Assembly (NCBI GenBank): GCA_026770615.1
Contig: MU631623.1
Coordinates: 78,677-93,483, forward strand
DNA: 14,807 nt
Origin: Pavlovales sp. CCMP2436
Taxonomy: Eukaryota > Haptophyta > Pavlovophyceae > Pavlovales
Reading direction: 5' to 3'
The notes under the pieces are model-generated. The model worked only from the letters and a program-made list of their open reading frames with translations. It did no database searches and had not been told where the DNA came from. The translations under genes and the position numbers were made by a program. Numbering within the stretch: position 1 is the first letter of the stretch; every line of letters starts with the position of its first letter. Below are positions 1-6,843 of this stretch, piece after piece.

Positions 1-1
1 C

Positions 2-972
2 CCCGCGCGCGCGCGCAGCACGTGTCAGCAGCCTAACTGCTCGGGCCTCCCAGATCGCCACCAGCTGGCAATCTGGAACTACCTCACGGCGACGCTGGAC
101 ATTACCAAGATCCACTCGCCCGCGTTCAACATCATGGACACCATCTCGCCCGTGTGGCTGAAGGAGTCGCACGCCGTGCTCGCGGCTGCTGCAGCCGTGC
201 GGCAGCAGCAGCGCGACATCCTCCATGCCAACCTGGCAACCTTGCCCGTCACGGGCAAGGCGCACGCAACGTCTTCACCCGCTTGGAGCTCGCGGCGTAC
301 GCGCTCGCGCAATTTCGCCCCATCGCCGAGTTGTACGCGGGCAGCGAGGAGACCATCGAAAAACTCGTTGCGCACATGCTCAAGTTCAAGCAGCTCGCCC
401 CGAAAGGTACACACGGCTCTACTCCCAGCGCGCGTGGCTCTGCTCCCAGCCTGCGCCTCGCGCTCGCGCTTGTTTTGACACTGACGCTGATCTCACTCAC
501 CCGACGCGCGTGCATGTGCCTTGCGGTGCAGGTGCGTCAAAGCGCTCCAAAAAGGCCGTCGAGGATTCGCGGGTGGTCGAGGAGGAGGAGGTGGAGGAGG
601 CTGCGCATGCGGAGGCCGTGAGCGGGGCTGGCCCCTCGGGGCAGCACAAAGGTACGCACGGCTCTGCTTCAAGCGCGTGGCTCTGCTCCCAGCCTGCGCC
701 GCGCGCTCGCGCTTGTTGTGACACTGACGCTGATTTCGCTCACCCAACGCCTGCATTTGCCTTGCGGTGCAGGTGCGACACAGCGCCCCAAGCGCATCAA
801 CCCGTTAGCCGAGGCTGCGCGGGAGGTCGACGAGGAGGAGGTGGTGGAGGTGGCTGGCCGTTCGGGGCTGCACGACCCGCACCCGCAGGCTCGCACCATT
901 TTGAACCTGGTCGGGAGGGCTGAGTCCGGGAAGCCGAAGCAGAAGCGCTTCAGGAGCGCTCACGAGAACTGA
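2..972 (+). CDS. 3' part of an unrecognised four-exon gene (frameshifted)
   Basis: The left edge cuts the gene. Frame 2 is open from base 2, and protein-like sequence begins near LAIWNYLTATLDITK (about 68) and runs to LPVTGKA near 262. It resumes in another frame as RNVFTRLELAAYALAQFRP. Removing two bases (CA at 263-264) would restore one frame, so this is a 2-nt insertion or an assembly error. Exons then run to 406, 532-651 and 773-972, joined by GT-AG introns, both phase 1 at a Gly codon. The spliced frame ends at TGA 970-972. The first part looks like an alpha-helical domain. The tail alternates acidic stretches (EEEEVEE, DEEEV) with basic ones (KRSKK, KPKQKR), typical of a disordered, possibly nuclear, C-terminus. 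I do not recognise the family. The exon structure is well supported and the function is unknown. Confidence 0.6.
407..531 (+). other. Intron 1 of the left gene (duplicated intron type)
   Basis: A 125-nt GT-AG intron with donor CGAAAG|GTAC and acceptor TTGCGGTGCAG|GTGCG. It is phase 1, and splicing joins frame 1 to frame 0 without a stop. It is nearly the same sequence as the next intron in this gene, including the inner stretch GACACTGACGCTGAT. Confidence 0.75.
652..772 (+). other. Intron 2 of the left gene, near copy of intron 1
   Basis: A 121-nt GT-AG intron with donor CACAAAG|GTAC and acceptor TTGCGGTGCAG|GTGCG. It has the same phase and acceptor as intron 1 and aligns along its full length with a few substitutions and short indels. 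Splicing joins frame 0 to frame 1 and leads to the terminal exon. Confidence 0.75.
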
Positions 973-1173
973 TGTGCAGGGCAACGCCGGTCCGCACGCA
1001 AGTCTTATAATATAATTTCAGTCTAAATAGTTACTTGTTAGTTTACCGGACTCAACGCGTCACGCCGCCGGACTAGTTACTGAGCAAGTGCAAAGTCGAG
1101 CTCGTCCTCGCACCAGCTCGTCGACACCAAGCAGGACTGGACGGTGCTCCGACTATTCAGAAAGTAACTCCGA
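973..1173. other. Intergenic spacer
   Basis: This stretch is AT-richer just after the left gene's stop (TTATAATATAATTT near 1004) and probably holds its 3' untranslated end. The motif GTCGAGCTCGTCCTC at about 1094-1108 recurs at about 1207-1221, so the spacer partly duplicates the 3' end of the minus-strand frame next to it. I see no gene. Confidence 0.4.
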
Positions 1174-1767
1174 CTAGTAGTTCACCGGTCGACGTCGAGC
1201 ACCAGCGTCGAGCTCGTCCTCCTTGCTGAGCTGCACCTCGCACGGGAGGCCCAGCTCGACATCGCGCTTCTTGAGCGCGGCCACGAACTTGTCCGCGTCG
1301 AACTCGCTGGCCTCGACCCCGTCAAGCAGAGCATCCGCAGGCGCCTCATCCGGAGCAGCAGCCGGAGTAGCGAGTCCAGGAGGACGGTGTCGAGGCCAGC
1401 GAGAGCGGAGCGGAGACGGTACGAGCGACGGTCCTCCGCGCGGCGAGCGGGTGCGCAGCGTGTCGAGACGCGGCGAGCTGTGCGCCACGGAGCGAGCGAC
1501 GTGTGGCGCGGCGACGCCGCCGGCGAAGGCAAGCGCGACAGCGACGGGCGGCGCGGCGAGCGGAGCGGCGAGAGCGGCGAGGGCGAAGCCGGCAGCGGCG
1601 AGGGCGAAGCCGGCAGCGGCGAAGCCGGCAGCGGCGACGCCGCCGGCGCTGCCGGCGCGCTCCGGCCCGCGCTCCTGCCGAGGCCAAAGAGCGAGAACAT
1701 CGCGTTGCGCTCGCTCTGCGCAGCGCTCTGCGCAGTGCGAGCTCTGCGAAAGGTCTCCGAGTACCAC
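1174..1767 (-). CDS. Doubtful low-complexity ORF with a plausible C-terminus
   Basis: This minus-strand frame of 197 codons is mostly Ala/Pro/Arg low-complexity sequence, as expected by chance in very GC-rich DNA. Only the last 45 or so residues look protein-like: EASEFDADKFVAALKKRD followed by ELGLP and SKEDELD, an amphipathic, charged stretch. A short sequence encoding EDELDFALAQ-stop occurs just downstream on the same strand (about 1084-1113), so the end may be duplicated or spliced. I recognise no family. It may be the tail of a degenerate gene, and overlapping open frames on the plus strand weaken the case further. Confidence 0.2.
   Translation of the reverse strand: MVLGDLSQSSHCAERCAERAQRDVLALWPRQERGPERAGSAGGVAAAGFAAAGFALAAAGFALAALAAPLAAPPVAVALAFAGGVAAPHVARSVAHSSPRLDTLRTRSPRGGPSLVPSPLRSRWPRHRPPGLATPAAAPDEAPADALLDGVEASEFDADKFVAALKKRDVELGLPCEVQLSKEDELDAGARRRPVNY
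1576..1632. repeat. 21-bp GC-rich minisatellite
   Basis: Two exact 21-bp units (GGCGAGGGCGAAGCCGGCAGC at 1576-1596 and 1597-1617) are followed by a 15-bp partial unit. The period is a multiple of three, so all frames through it stay open. This explains the long spurious ORFs here. Confidence 0.8.
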
Positions 1768-1776
1768 GCTGAGCGC

Positions 1777-1843
1777 GAGACGGTCTCGAATTAGACCGTC
1801 TCGGGCTCGCTATTCCGAGACTGTCTCCGAATTAGACCATCTC
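1777..1843. repeat. Two tandem palindromes (GAGACGGTCT..AGACCGTCTC)
   Basis: Bases 1777-1802 form a perfect inverted repeat with 10-bp arms around CGAATT. A second, imperfect copy lies at 1817-1843 (GAGACTGTCT, CCGAATT, AGACCATCTC), 40 bp further on. No gene is attached to them. Confidence 0.7.
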
Positions 1844-1861
1844 GCATTACGGAAGCCGCCC

Positions 1862-1984
1862 CCTACCCCGCGGCCTGCGGCTGCGATAGTTGAATGTACC
1901 CCCCTACATTCGAGCTCGTGGCCTGCGGCCGCGAATGAGCCCCCCCTACATTCGAGCACGTGGCCTGCGGCCGCGAATGACCCC
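1862..1984. repeat. 42-bp tandem repeat with C-tracts, left of copy A
   Basis: About three units of 42 bp. The last two are nearly identical and contain CTACATTCGAG, GGCCTGCGGCCGCGAATGA and a C6-7 tract. The first is degenerate and carries TTGAATGTACCCCCC. GAATGTA-C6-TACATTC at its centre is itself an inverted repeat. Related motifs (GAATGTA followed by C-runs, AATGA followed by C-runs) recur at about 3402-3494 and 3983-4118. Confidence 0.7.
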
Positions 1985-1994
1985 GGCATCGCCA

Positions 1995-3295
1995 CAGGAG
2001 CGGGGCCCAACGGAGATCGGCCAACCTCCGTGCTCCACCTACCTCCAGAGGAGGCATGATCGACAGCGCGCAGAAGCGCCGGCAGGCTGTGCCTCAACAT
2101 GCAGAAGGACCTCACCGACGACCTGGAGGCTCACCGGTACGACGTGCTCAAGATGCAGATCAACGCGGGACACCGCAGCGATCGCGCCGTACACCTCTTC
2201 AGGAGCCTCGATCGCAACAGCTCCGCCTGGGTTGCTGCACTACCGGGCGGCTACGGGCTCTGCAACACCGGCGAGTGGGTGGAGATCACCGCGCGCTTCT
2301 TCGGCGTCCAGAGCCCCAACTGCGCCGGCCTCGTCGCGCGCGGCGCGCGGCTCTTCGGCTTCCTCATCGACGCGTTCGGATACAACCTCGTCGCAGCCAC
2401 GGGCGCAGGCGTCACCGGCGGCCACATCGCCAAGCTCCGGCACGACCCGATCCTCGCCCTCCTCGCGGAGTTCGCGCGGTCCGTGGGTGCGTTCGCACGC
2501 ACCGAGGTTGGAGACATCTTTGGTTCGGTGCTCGCCGCCAACCCAGCGGCCTACCACCTCTACTACGGCGGAGTCGGCCGGCGACCCGGGCCGAAGGTCG
2601 ACTTTTACGCTGAGTACGACCACTGGGGTTGGCGTGCAGTCCCGCGGCTATTCGAACTCAAGACCATCGCGTTCTGCCCTACTCGGTACAAGGACACCGA
2701 CGGGCAGTACCCGCAGGGCGCGGTGGGCAGGCGCACCGACGCGCTACCTGGCGAGCGCATCAAGGAACTCATCAAGCTCGACCGCGACTTCTTCCACACA
2801 CCAGCCGGGCAGACTCAGGCGCGCCGACGCGCTACCTGGCGAGCGCATCAAGGAACTTATCAAGCTCGACCGCGATTTCTTCCACACACCAGCCGGGCAG
2901 ACTGGCCCAATGGAGGCCTGCGCGCTGACCTTCTTTCTGCCCCCCAGGCGGCGACCCGTTCACTGCTCTCGCAGTTGGCGCCTTTGGGGAGTTTTCGGTC
3001 GGCTTGGAAACGCTGGTCGCCGACTTCGCCAGCATGGGCGCACACGCACTGCGAGGGCGCACGGGAGCACCCTCCGAACAGCTCGCACGCACCGCCCTCC
3101 TGTGGAAGATGCGGCAGGAGATCGGTATGTGCGCCTTGCGTGGACACGCAAAGGTCATCATAGCGCGCGCGTATGGAGAACATCGGTGGCGGCGGCGCGG
3201 CACACGGTGGCGCAGACAACGACGGCACCGAGGAGTGGGCTGAGGGCGTATACCACCAGCGACAAGAGACGCGGTCGTGGCATGAAGCCGCGTAG
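1995..3295 (+). pseudogene. Copy A: broken paralogue of the RT-linked nuclease-like protein
   Basis: The reading matches the 617-codon copy B at 9.2-11.0 kb from B residue about 193 onward. VLHLPPEE (about 2030) aligns with VLRVPPEE, followed by an in-frame TGA at 2057-2059. The longest intact piece starts at ATG 2099. It contains GEWVEITARFFG, GGHIAKLRHDP, DIFGSVL, VDFYAEYD and FELKT, all shared with B. The predicted PD-(D/E)XK residues are D168, E186 and K188, counted from that ATG. An 88-bp tandem duplication at 2729-2904 then shifts the frame, and another shift occurs near 2930-2950. Homology resumes as ALAVGAFGEF and ends with LRGHAKVIIARA near 3170. The end is either the stop at about 3243 or the TAG at 3293-3295. 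The reverse-transcriptase thumb part seen in B is missing. The copy is 5'-truncated and decayed. Confidence 0.65.
2729..2904 (+). repeat. 88-bp tandem duplication inside copy A
   Basis: Bases 2729-2816 and 2817-2904 are nearly identical, beginning AGGCGC(A/G)CCGACGCGC and ending in GCCGGGCAGACT, with only a few substitutions. The unit length is not a multiple of three, so the second copy is read in a new frame. Copy B has only one version of this segment. Confidence 0.9.
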
Positions 3296-3401
3296 GCCCC
3301 ACACCTGGGCGATCACTGGCTGAATTCGTCGGCCGTATACATCAGATTTGCTTGACTGCTGCTGCCTGTCTTCTCATTAAGTAAGGCGTAGTTTAAAAAT
3401 T

Positions 3402-3494
3402 AATGACCCCCCTCTTAAATTTTCTTCGAGGCCGTATGTAATGACCCTCCCCTCGTATTTTTTCTTCGAATAACGTTGAATGTACCCCCCCTCT
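3402..3494. repeat. C-tract / TTCTTCGA repeat block, left of the array
   Basis: Two degenerate units of AATGACCC(C)n plus a T-rich stretch and TTCTTCGAGGCCGT. The terminal variant TTCTTCGAATAACGTTGAATGTA runs into a C7 tract. The same block, in the same orientation, follows the GATCTGCGCC array at 3983-4118. Confidence 0.75.
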
Positions 3495-3499
3495 GTGTT

Positions 3500-3978
3500 G
3501 CACCCAGCCACGCGCGGGCGCGGCTGGCTCTGCGCCAAGCACGCTGCCCGGAGGCCGCTGCGCCGGGAACGCTGCGCCAAGCACGCTTCGCCGAGCTGTG
3601 CGGTCGGTGCTGTGCGTTCGGCGCTGTGCCCCTAGACGCTGAGCGCTGCCCCAAGCGCCCGCCAAGCGCGCTACCGAGCGCCGAGCGCCGCGCGCCGATC
3701 TGCGCCGATCTGCGCCGAGCGCCGATCTGCGCCGCGCGCCGATCTGCGCTGAGCGCCGAGCGCAGATTTGCGCAGATCTGCGCAGATATCTGCGCCGGGT
3801 GCCGATCTGCACCGAGCGCCGTGCGCCGAGCGCCGATCTGCGCCGCGCGCCGATTTGCACCGAGCGCCGAGCGCCGAGCACAGATCTGCGCCGAGCGCCG
3901 AGCACATATCTGCGCAGTTCTGCGCCGGGTGCCGATCTGCGCCGAGCGCCGAGCGCCGAGCGCCGATCTGCGCCAAGG
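3500..3978. repeat. Satellite-like array of GCGCCGATCTGCGCCGAGC words
   Basis: About 480 bp built from shuffled short words (GCGCCGATCT, GCGCCGAGC, GCGCAGATCT). The left third, to about 3660, is degenerate and the right two thirds are more regular. All frames stay open and give Ala/Arg/Cys-rich translations, so the long ORFs here are by-products. The order is irregular rather than a fixed period, suggesting repeated slippage or unequal exchange. C-tract blocks bound it on both sides. Confidence 0.8.
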
Positions 3979-3982
3979 TGGT

Positions 3983-4140
3983 GAATGACCCCCCCCCTCT
4001 CTCGTAATTTTTTTCTTCGAGGTCGTAATGACCCCTCCCTCACTATTTTTTCTTCGAGGCCGTAATGACCCCCCCCTCGTTATTTTTTCTTCGAATAATG
4101 TCGAATGTAAGCCCCCTACAGAAGGACAAGGGGGGGGGGG
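3983..4140. repeat. C-tract / TTCTTCGA repeat block, right of the array
   Basis: Three units (about 3983-4026, 4027-4064 and 4065-4105) of AATGACC plus a C-run, CTC, a T-tract and TTCTTCGAGG(C/T)CGT. They end in TTCTTCGAATAATGTCGAATGTA and a C5 tract, then an 11-base G run at 4130-4140. The opposite strand is rich in G-runs and could form G-quadruplexes. Confidence 0.75.
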
Positions 4141-4170
4141 TTACAAAATGACGCGCGTATAATAGCGCAG

Positions 4171-4397
4171 TGGCGCCCAGCCAGCACAGCCGACTACTAA
4201 GTACTAAGGCACGCAGCAGGTAATGGGCGACGTAGCGCTCAGACCAGCACAGCTTCCAGGAGGACATGCAGTCAGGCACTAGCTTGAATCCCAATCAGTA
4301 ATATAATTCTGATTCAAGCTGGCGTCTGATAGGGATTTAAACTGGCGTCTGACTGTCCTGAAAGTTGTGCTGGTCTAGGAGCGCTGCGTCGCCCATT
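4171..4397. repeat. Foldback repeat, family 2
   Basis: Bases 4222 to about 4300 (AATGGGCGACG, AGACCAGCAC, CAGTCAG, AGCTTGAATC) reappear as the reverse complement up to 4397 (GATTCAAGCT, GTGCTGGTCT, CGTCGCCCATT). The arms are about 80-85 nt and imperfect, and the innermost 10 bp (AGCTTGAATC / GATTCAAGCT) are perfect. The right arm holds an extra internal copy of the CTGGCGTCTGA segment. The left flank from TGGCGCC at 4171 also belongs to the family. Relatives lie at 12429-12478 and 12623-12756. There is no coding capacity, so it is probably a non-autonomous element. Confidence 0.75.
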
Positions 4398-4992
4398 GGG
4401 GTTGAAATCCGAATTAGTAGCGCGATTCCGCACTGGGGAGGGGGGAAAGTTGTGGCCGGGACGAAGAAGTAGACATTGGTCACCCCTGCGCGCTAAGTGT
4501 CGATAGCTGATGTCGAATAGAGCCCTCCTCGACGGTCGGAGCCGACCTCGTGTGCCTCCCAGGTGCCTCTAGGGTCGACAACATACATCGTGTAACTAAC
4601 ATTTCCGATTTTCAGCGTTCGGAAGTGAAAAGAAAGTCATGGTTCCCGAAGTAGTGCCGCGGAGTTAGTTGCGTATTCGTGAATGGGGCGGTGCCCCACT
4701 CACAAATCTGCAACTAACTCCGCGGCACCACCTCCAGTTCCTGACTTGCTCCGGAGGATTTTCGCCGGACTTTTTTCGATTTCCCCCACGGACTGGCCAC
4801 TAATTTGGATTTGGACCCATTGCCGCCTAGTTACTTCATGACGATGAGAGGACTCGAGCGGAATAAATTATATATATAGTTATAATATCTAACAACTTAT
4901 TTACAACGTAACTAACTATGACCAGTTGGCAGTCTGTCTCAAAGTCAACTGTGGAACATGCGATAGTTTATTTAGTAACGTAGACCTCCCTC
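4398..4992. other. Intergenic spacer with a strong hairpin
   Basis: I see no convincing gene. The stretch holds the 75-nt hairpin listed separately and an AT-rich zone (TATATATATAG at about 4868) that probably lies at the 3' end of the minus-strand methyltransferase. The rest is unassigned. Confidence 0.5.
4654..4728. repeat. 75-nt hairpin with a 19-bp perfect outer stem
   Basis: GTGCCGCGGAGTTAGTTGC (4654-4672) pairs perfectly with GCAACTAACTCCGCGGCAC (4710-4728). The inner arms continue with about 13 of 17 pairs matched (TGAATGGGGC / GCCCCACTCA) down to a tiny GGT loop. It could be a small-RNA precursor, a very short foldback element or a transcript-end structure. The sequence alone does not decide. 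Confidence 0.8.
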
Positions 4993-5717
4993 TTACGAGT
5001 CGGCGGCTGGCACCTTCCCAGGGCGGCGGATCGCATACGTCTCGTTGTTGATGACATCAGCACACAGGTCGAAAGGCAGCCGCAGGCGTCGGCAAAGCTC
5101 GCCCGCCCGCTCAGAGACCCCTTCGCGATCGAGCGCTGAAGCTCGAGGGAGCGCAATGAACATAGAATTATGTGGGCCTGTGCGGACGATGTGCACTTCT
5201 TCGAAGTTGGCGAGCAGGGCGTGCAGCGCGCGGCCGAGGAGCAGCAGGCGGCGCGGGCCTTTTTCCTCAAAAAACGAATTTATTACAAGGGCTCCATCGA
5301 GAGCCAGCGCCGAGCGGAAGTGCTGCGCCGAACCATCGAGCGTCCCAGCGTCCAAGTCACACAATATCAGACGGTAAAAACCCGCAGGCGCCCGTGCGAC
5401 AAACGCGGAGCCGTCCTCACAGAACAGCGCGAGGCGTCCCTGCGTAGGCCGCAGCCCGAATTGGCGCTGCGCGGCTGCGATCACCAAGGAATTAATCTCA
5501 ACCGCGTCGATCGCGCAGAGCGGGAGGAGTGCGCGCCAATGGCGACAGAGGGTGCCGCCGCCCAACCCGATCATGAGCGCGCGCGTGCCCTTGCCTCCCT
5601 CGTGCGTCCACGGAACAAGCGCGAAGGCGAGGGTAGTCCACCGGGCGTACGGCTTGGCGAAGGTTGAGGCGTCCAGCCTCCACCCACGCCGCAGCCGGCG
5701 GAGCGCGAAGCACGCAA

Positions 5718-5749
<32 letters not shown>

Positions 5750-6234
5750 AGCGCCGAGCTGCCGCGCAGCCACGGGAGGGCGCCCCGCTTCGCGCCAAGC
5801 GCGCACAGCGCAGCCGCCGCCGCCACCGCTGCCGGCGCCACCGCCGCCGCCGCGCCGAGCGCGGGGGATTGTCGACTCCACTGCATCACGGTCTCCGCGG
5901 TCACGGCCGGCGAGCCCAGGTGCAGCGAGCGCTGCCGGGTATTGCCGCCGTTGCACAGCCGTTCGAGCACGTACACGGCCGTCTCGCAGGCAGGCTGCAG
6001 ATCCCTCGCCTCATGCTCGGGTTCGGCCGGGTAGTGTGCGATCAGGCGCCATCCCTCGCCCTCCCTCGCCATCTCTCGAGGCTGCCTGCCTGAACGATGG
6101 TTGGGCTGCTCCTTTGGGAGGCCGCTCTCGCGCCCTTTTTTAAACAGCGACTTACTTGTTGCTTCCACTTGCAGCCCCTGGTCGGGGGCGTAAGGCATGG
6201 CGCTGTATGAACTCCGACGGCTGAGGCGAGGCAA
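4993..6234 (-). CDS. Membrane-anchored class I methyltransferase, spermidine-synthase / METTL13-like
   Basis: The frame has 413 codons and no intron. The C-terminal half has a class I SAM-binding fold: motif I IGLGGGTL (residues 222-229), the acidic strand end IDAVEIN with E246, EDGSAF (273-278) and LCDLDA (291-296). GLGGG, VEI and D.D together are typical of spermidine-synthase-like proteins and of the C-terminal domain of METTL13, an eEF1A methyltransferase. Two Ala-rich hydrophobic segments (about 125-147 and 159-178) precede it and probably cross or anchor in a membrane. The first ATG is at 6234. Met55 (6072, MAREGEGWRLIAHYP) is an equally plausible start, because residues 1-54 are basic and low in structure. 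Substrate and compartment cannot be read from the sequence. Fold assignment is firm, METTL13 likeness moderate. Confidence 0.8.
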
Positions 6235-6843
6235 GCATCTGAAGTGTTTGCCGACAGTTCAGCCCTCTCGTTCGTTCTGCAAGTTTTACGTGTGGTCTGT
6301 AAAACACTATTACAAAAACCAGCCGAAAGCCCGAAACCAGTGCCAGGCGTTAATCAGACCCGAAGGAAAGAATGGGCGGTCGCAATCCACGCGTGAACGC
6401 TCGCGTGCCAAGGCGTCAAGTACGCGAGCCCCCGGGCGGTGTGATGAGCTTGTGCTTGGACTGTTTTTTTGTGTTTTTTTGTTGAAGGCAGGGCGCGCAG
6501 CCCGTCGCGAGGGGGAGTTAGTTGCATCGCGTCGGGAGCGATTGCCCCGGCCGAGGCAGCTTCTCAGCGCTGTGCACTTCAATGGCGAGTTTGATTTTTC
6601 CCAAAAACAATTAATTACTCGCTCAAAACGGGTCGAACGAGCGGCATTACTTGCACAGTGGTTGGTGGACTCAGGTCGCGTGAACGCCCAGCAAATTGCC
6701 TAGGCAAAGGAAAGGATAGGCGTACAGTACACGCGCGTTCACATCCCCTGGTTCACAATTAAAAAAAAATCGCTCTACTGTTCAGAATTCATAAAACTAG
6801 GCGGGAGACGTGCAGCGCTCGCGGACGTGCGGCGAGGGGAAAG
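6235..6843. other. Spacer between divergent genes, likely promoter region
   Basis: This stretch separates the minus-strand methyltransferase from the plus-strand HEAT gene and should hold both promoters. A 168-codon plus-strand frame (6197-6703) crosses it but lacks recognisable domains, overlaps the methyltransferase start and is not accepted as a gene. T- and A-runs are seen near 6464-6481 and 6762. I see no clear TATA box. Confidence 0.4.

Noticed and set aside
225..923. 232-codon plus-strand ORF reading through both introns of the left gene
   Set aside because: It reads through two well-defined introns in frames that are not protein-like. Only the exon 532-651 part is real.
1223..2059. 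278-codon plus-strand ORF through the 1.2-2.0 kb region
   Set aside because: The translation is Ala/Arg/Ser low complexity created by GC-rich minisatellites. Its final HLPPEE belongs to copy A only by homology.
3500..3978. CRISPR-like array
   Set aside because: There are no constant repeats separated by unique spacers. The array is shuffled short words, and the host is eukaryotic.
3393..4043. Long ORFs on both strands across the GATCTGCGCC array
   Set aside because: The array words lack stops in several frames. The products are repetitive Ala/Arg/Ser/Cys strings with no domain.
4661..6528. Shared 12-mer GGAGTTAGTTGC at about 4661 and 6516
   Set aside because: Several 12-base matches are expected by chance in a window of this size, and the flanks do not match.
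6197..6703. 168-codon plus-strand ORF between the methyltransferase and the HEAT gene
   Set aside because: It overlaps the methyltransferase 5' end, has no recognisable domain, includes a T-run-encoded Phe/Leu stretch and shows no splice context linking it to the next gene.
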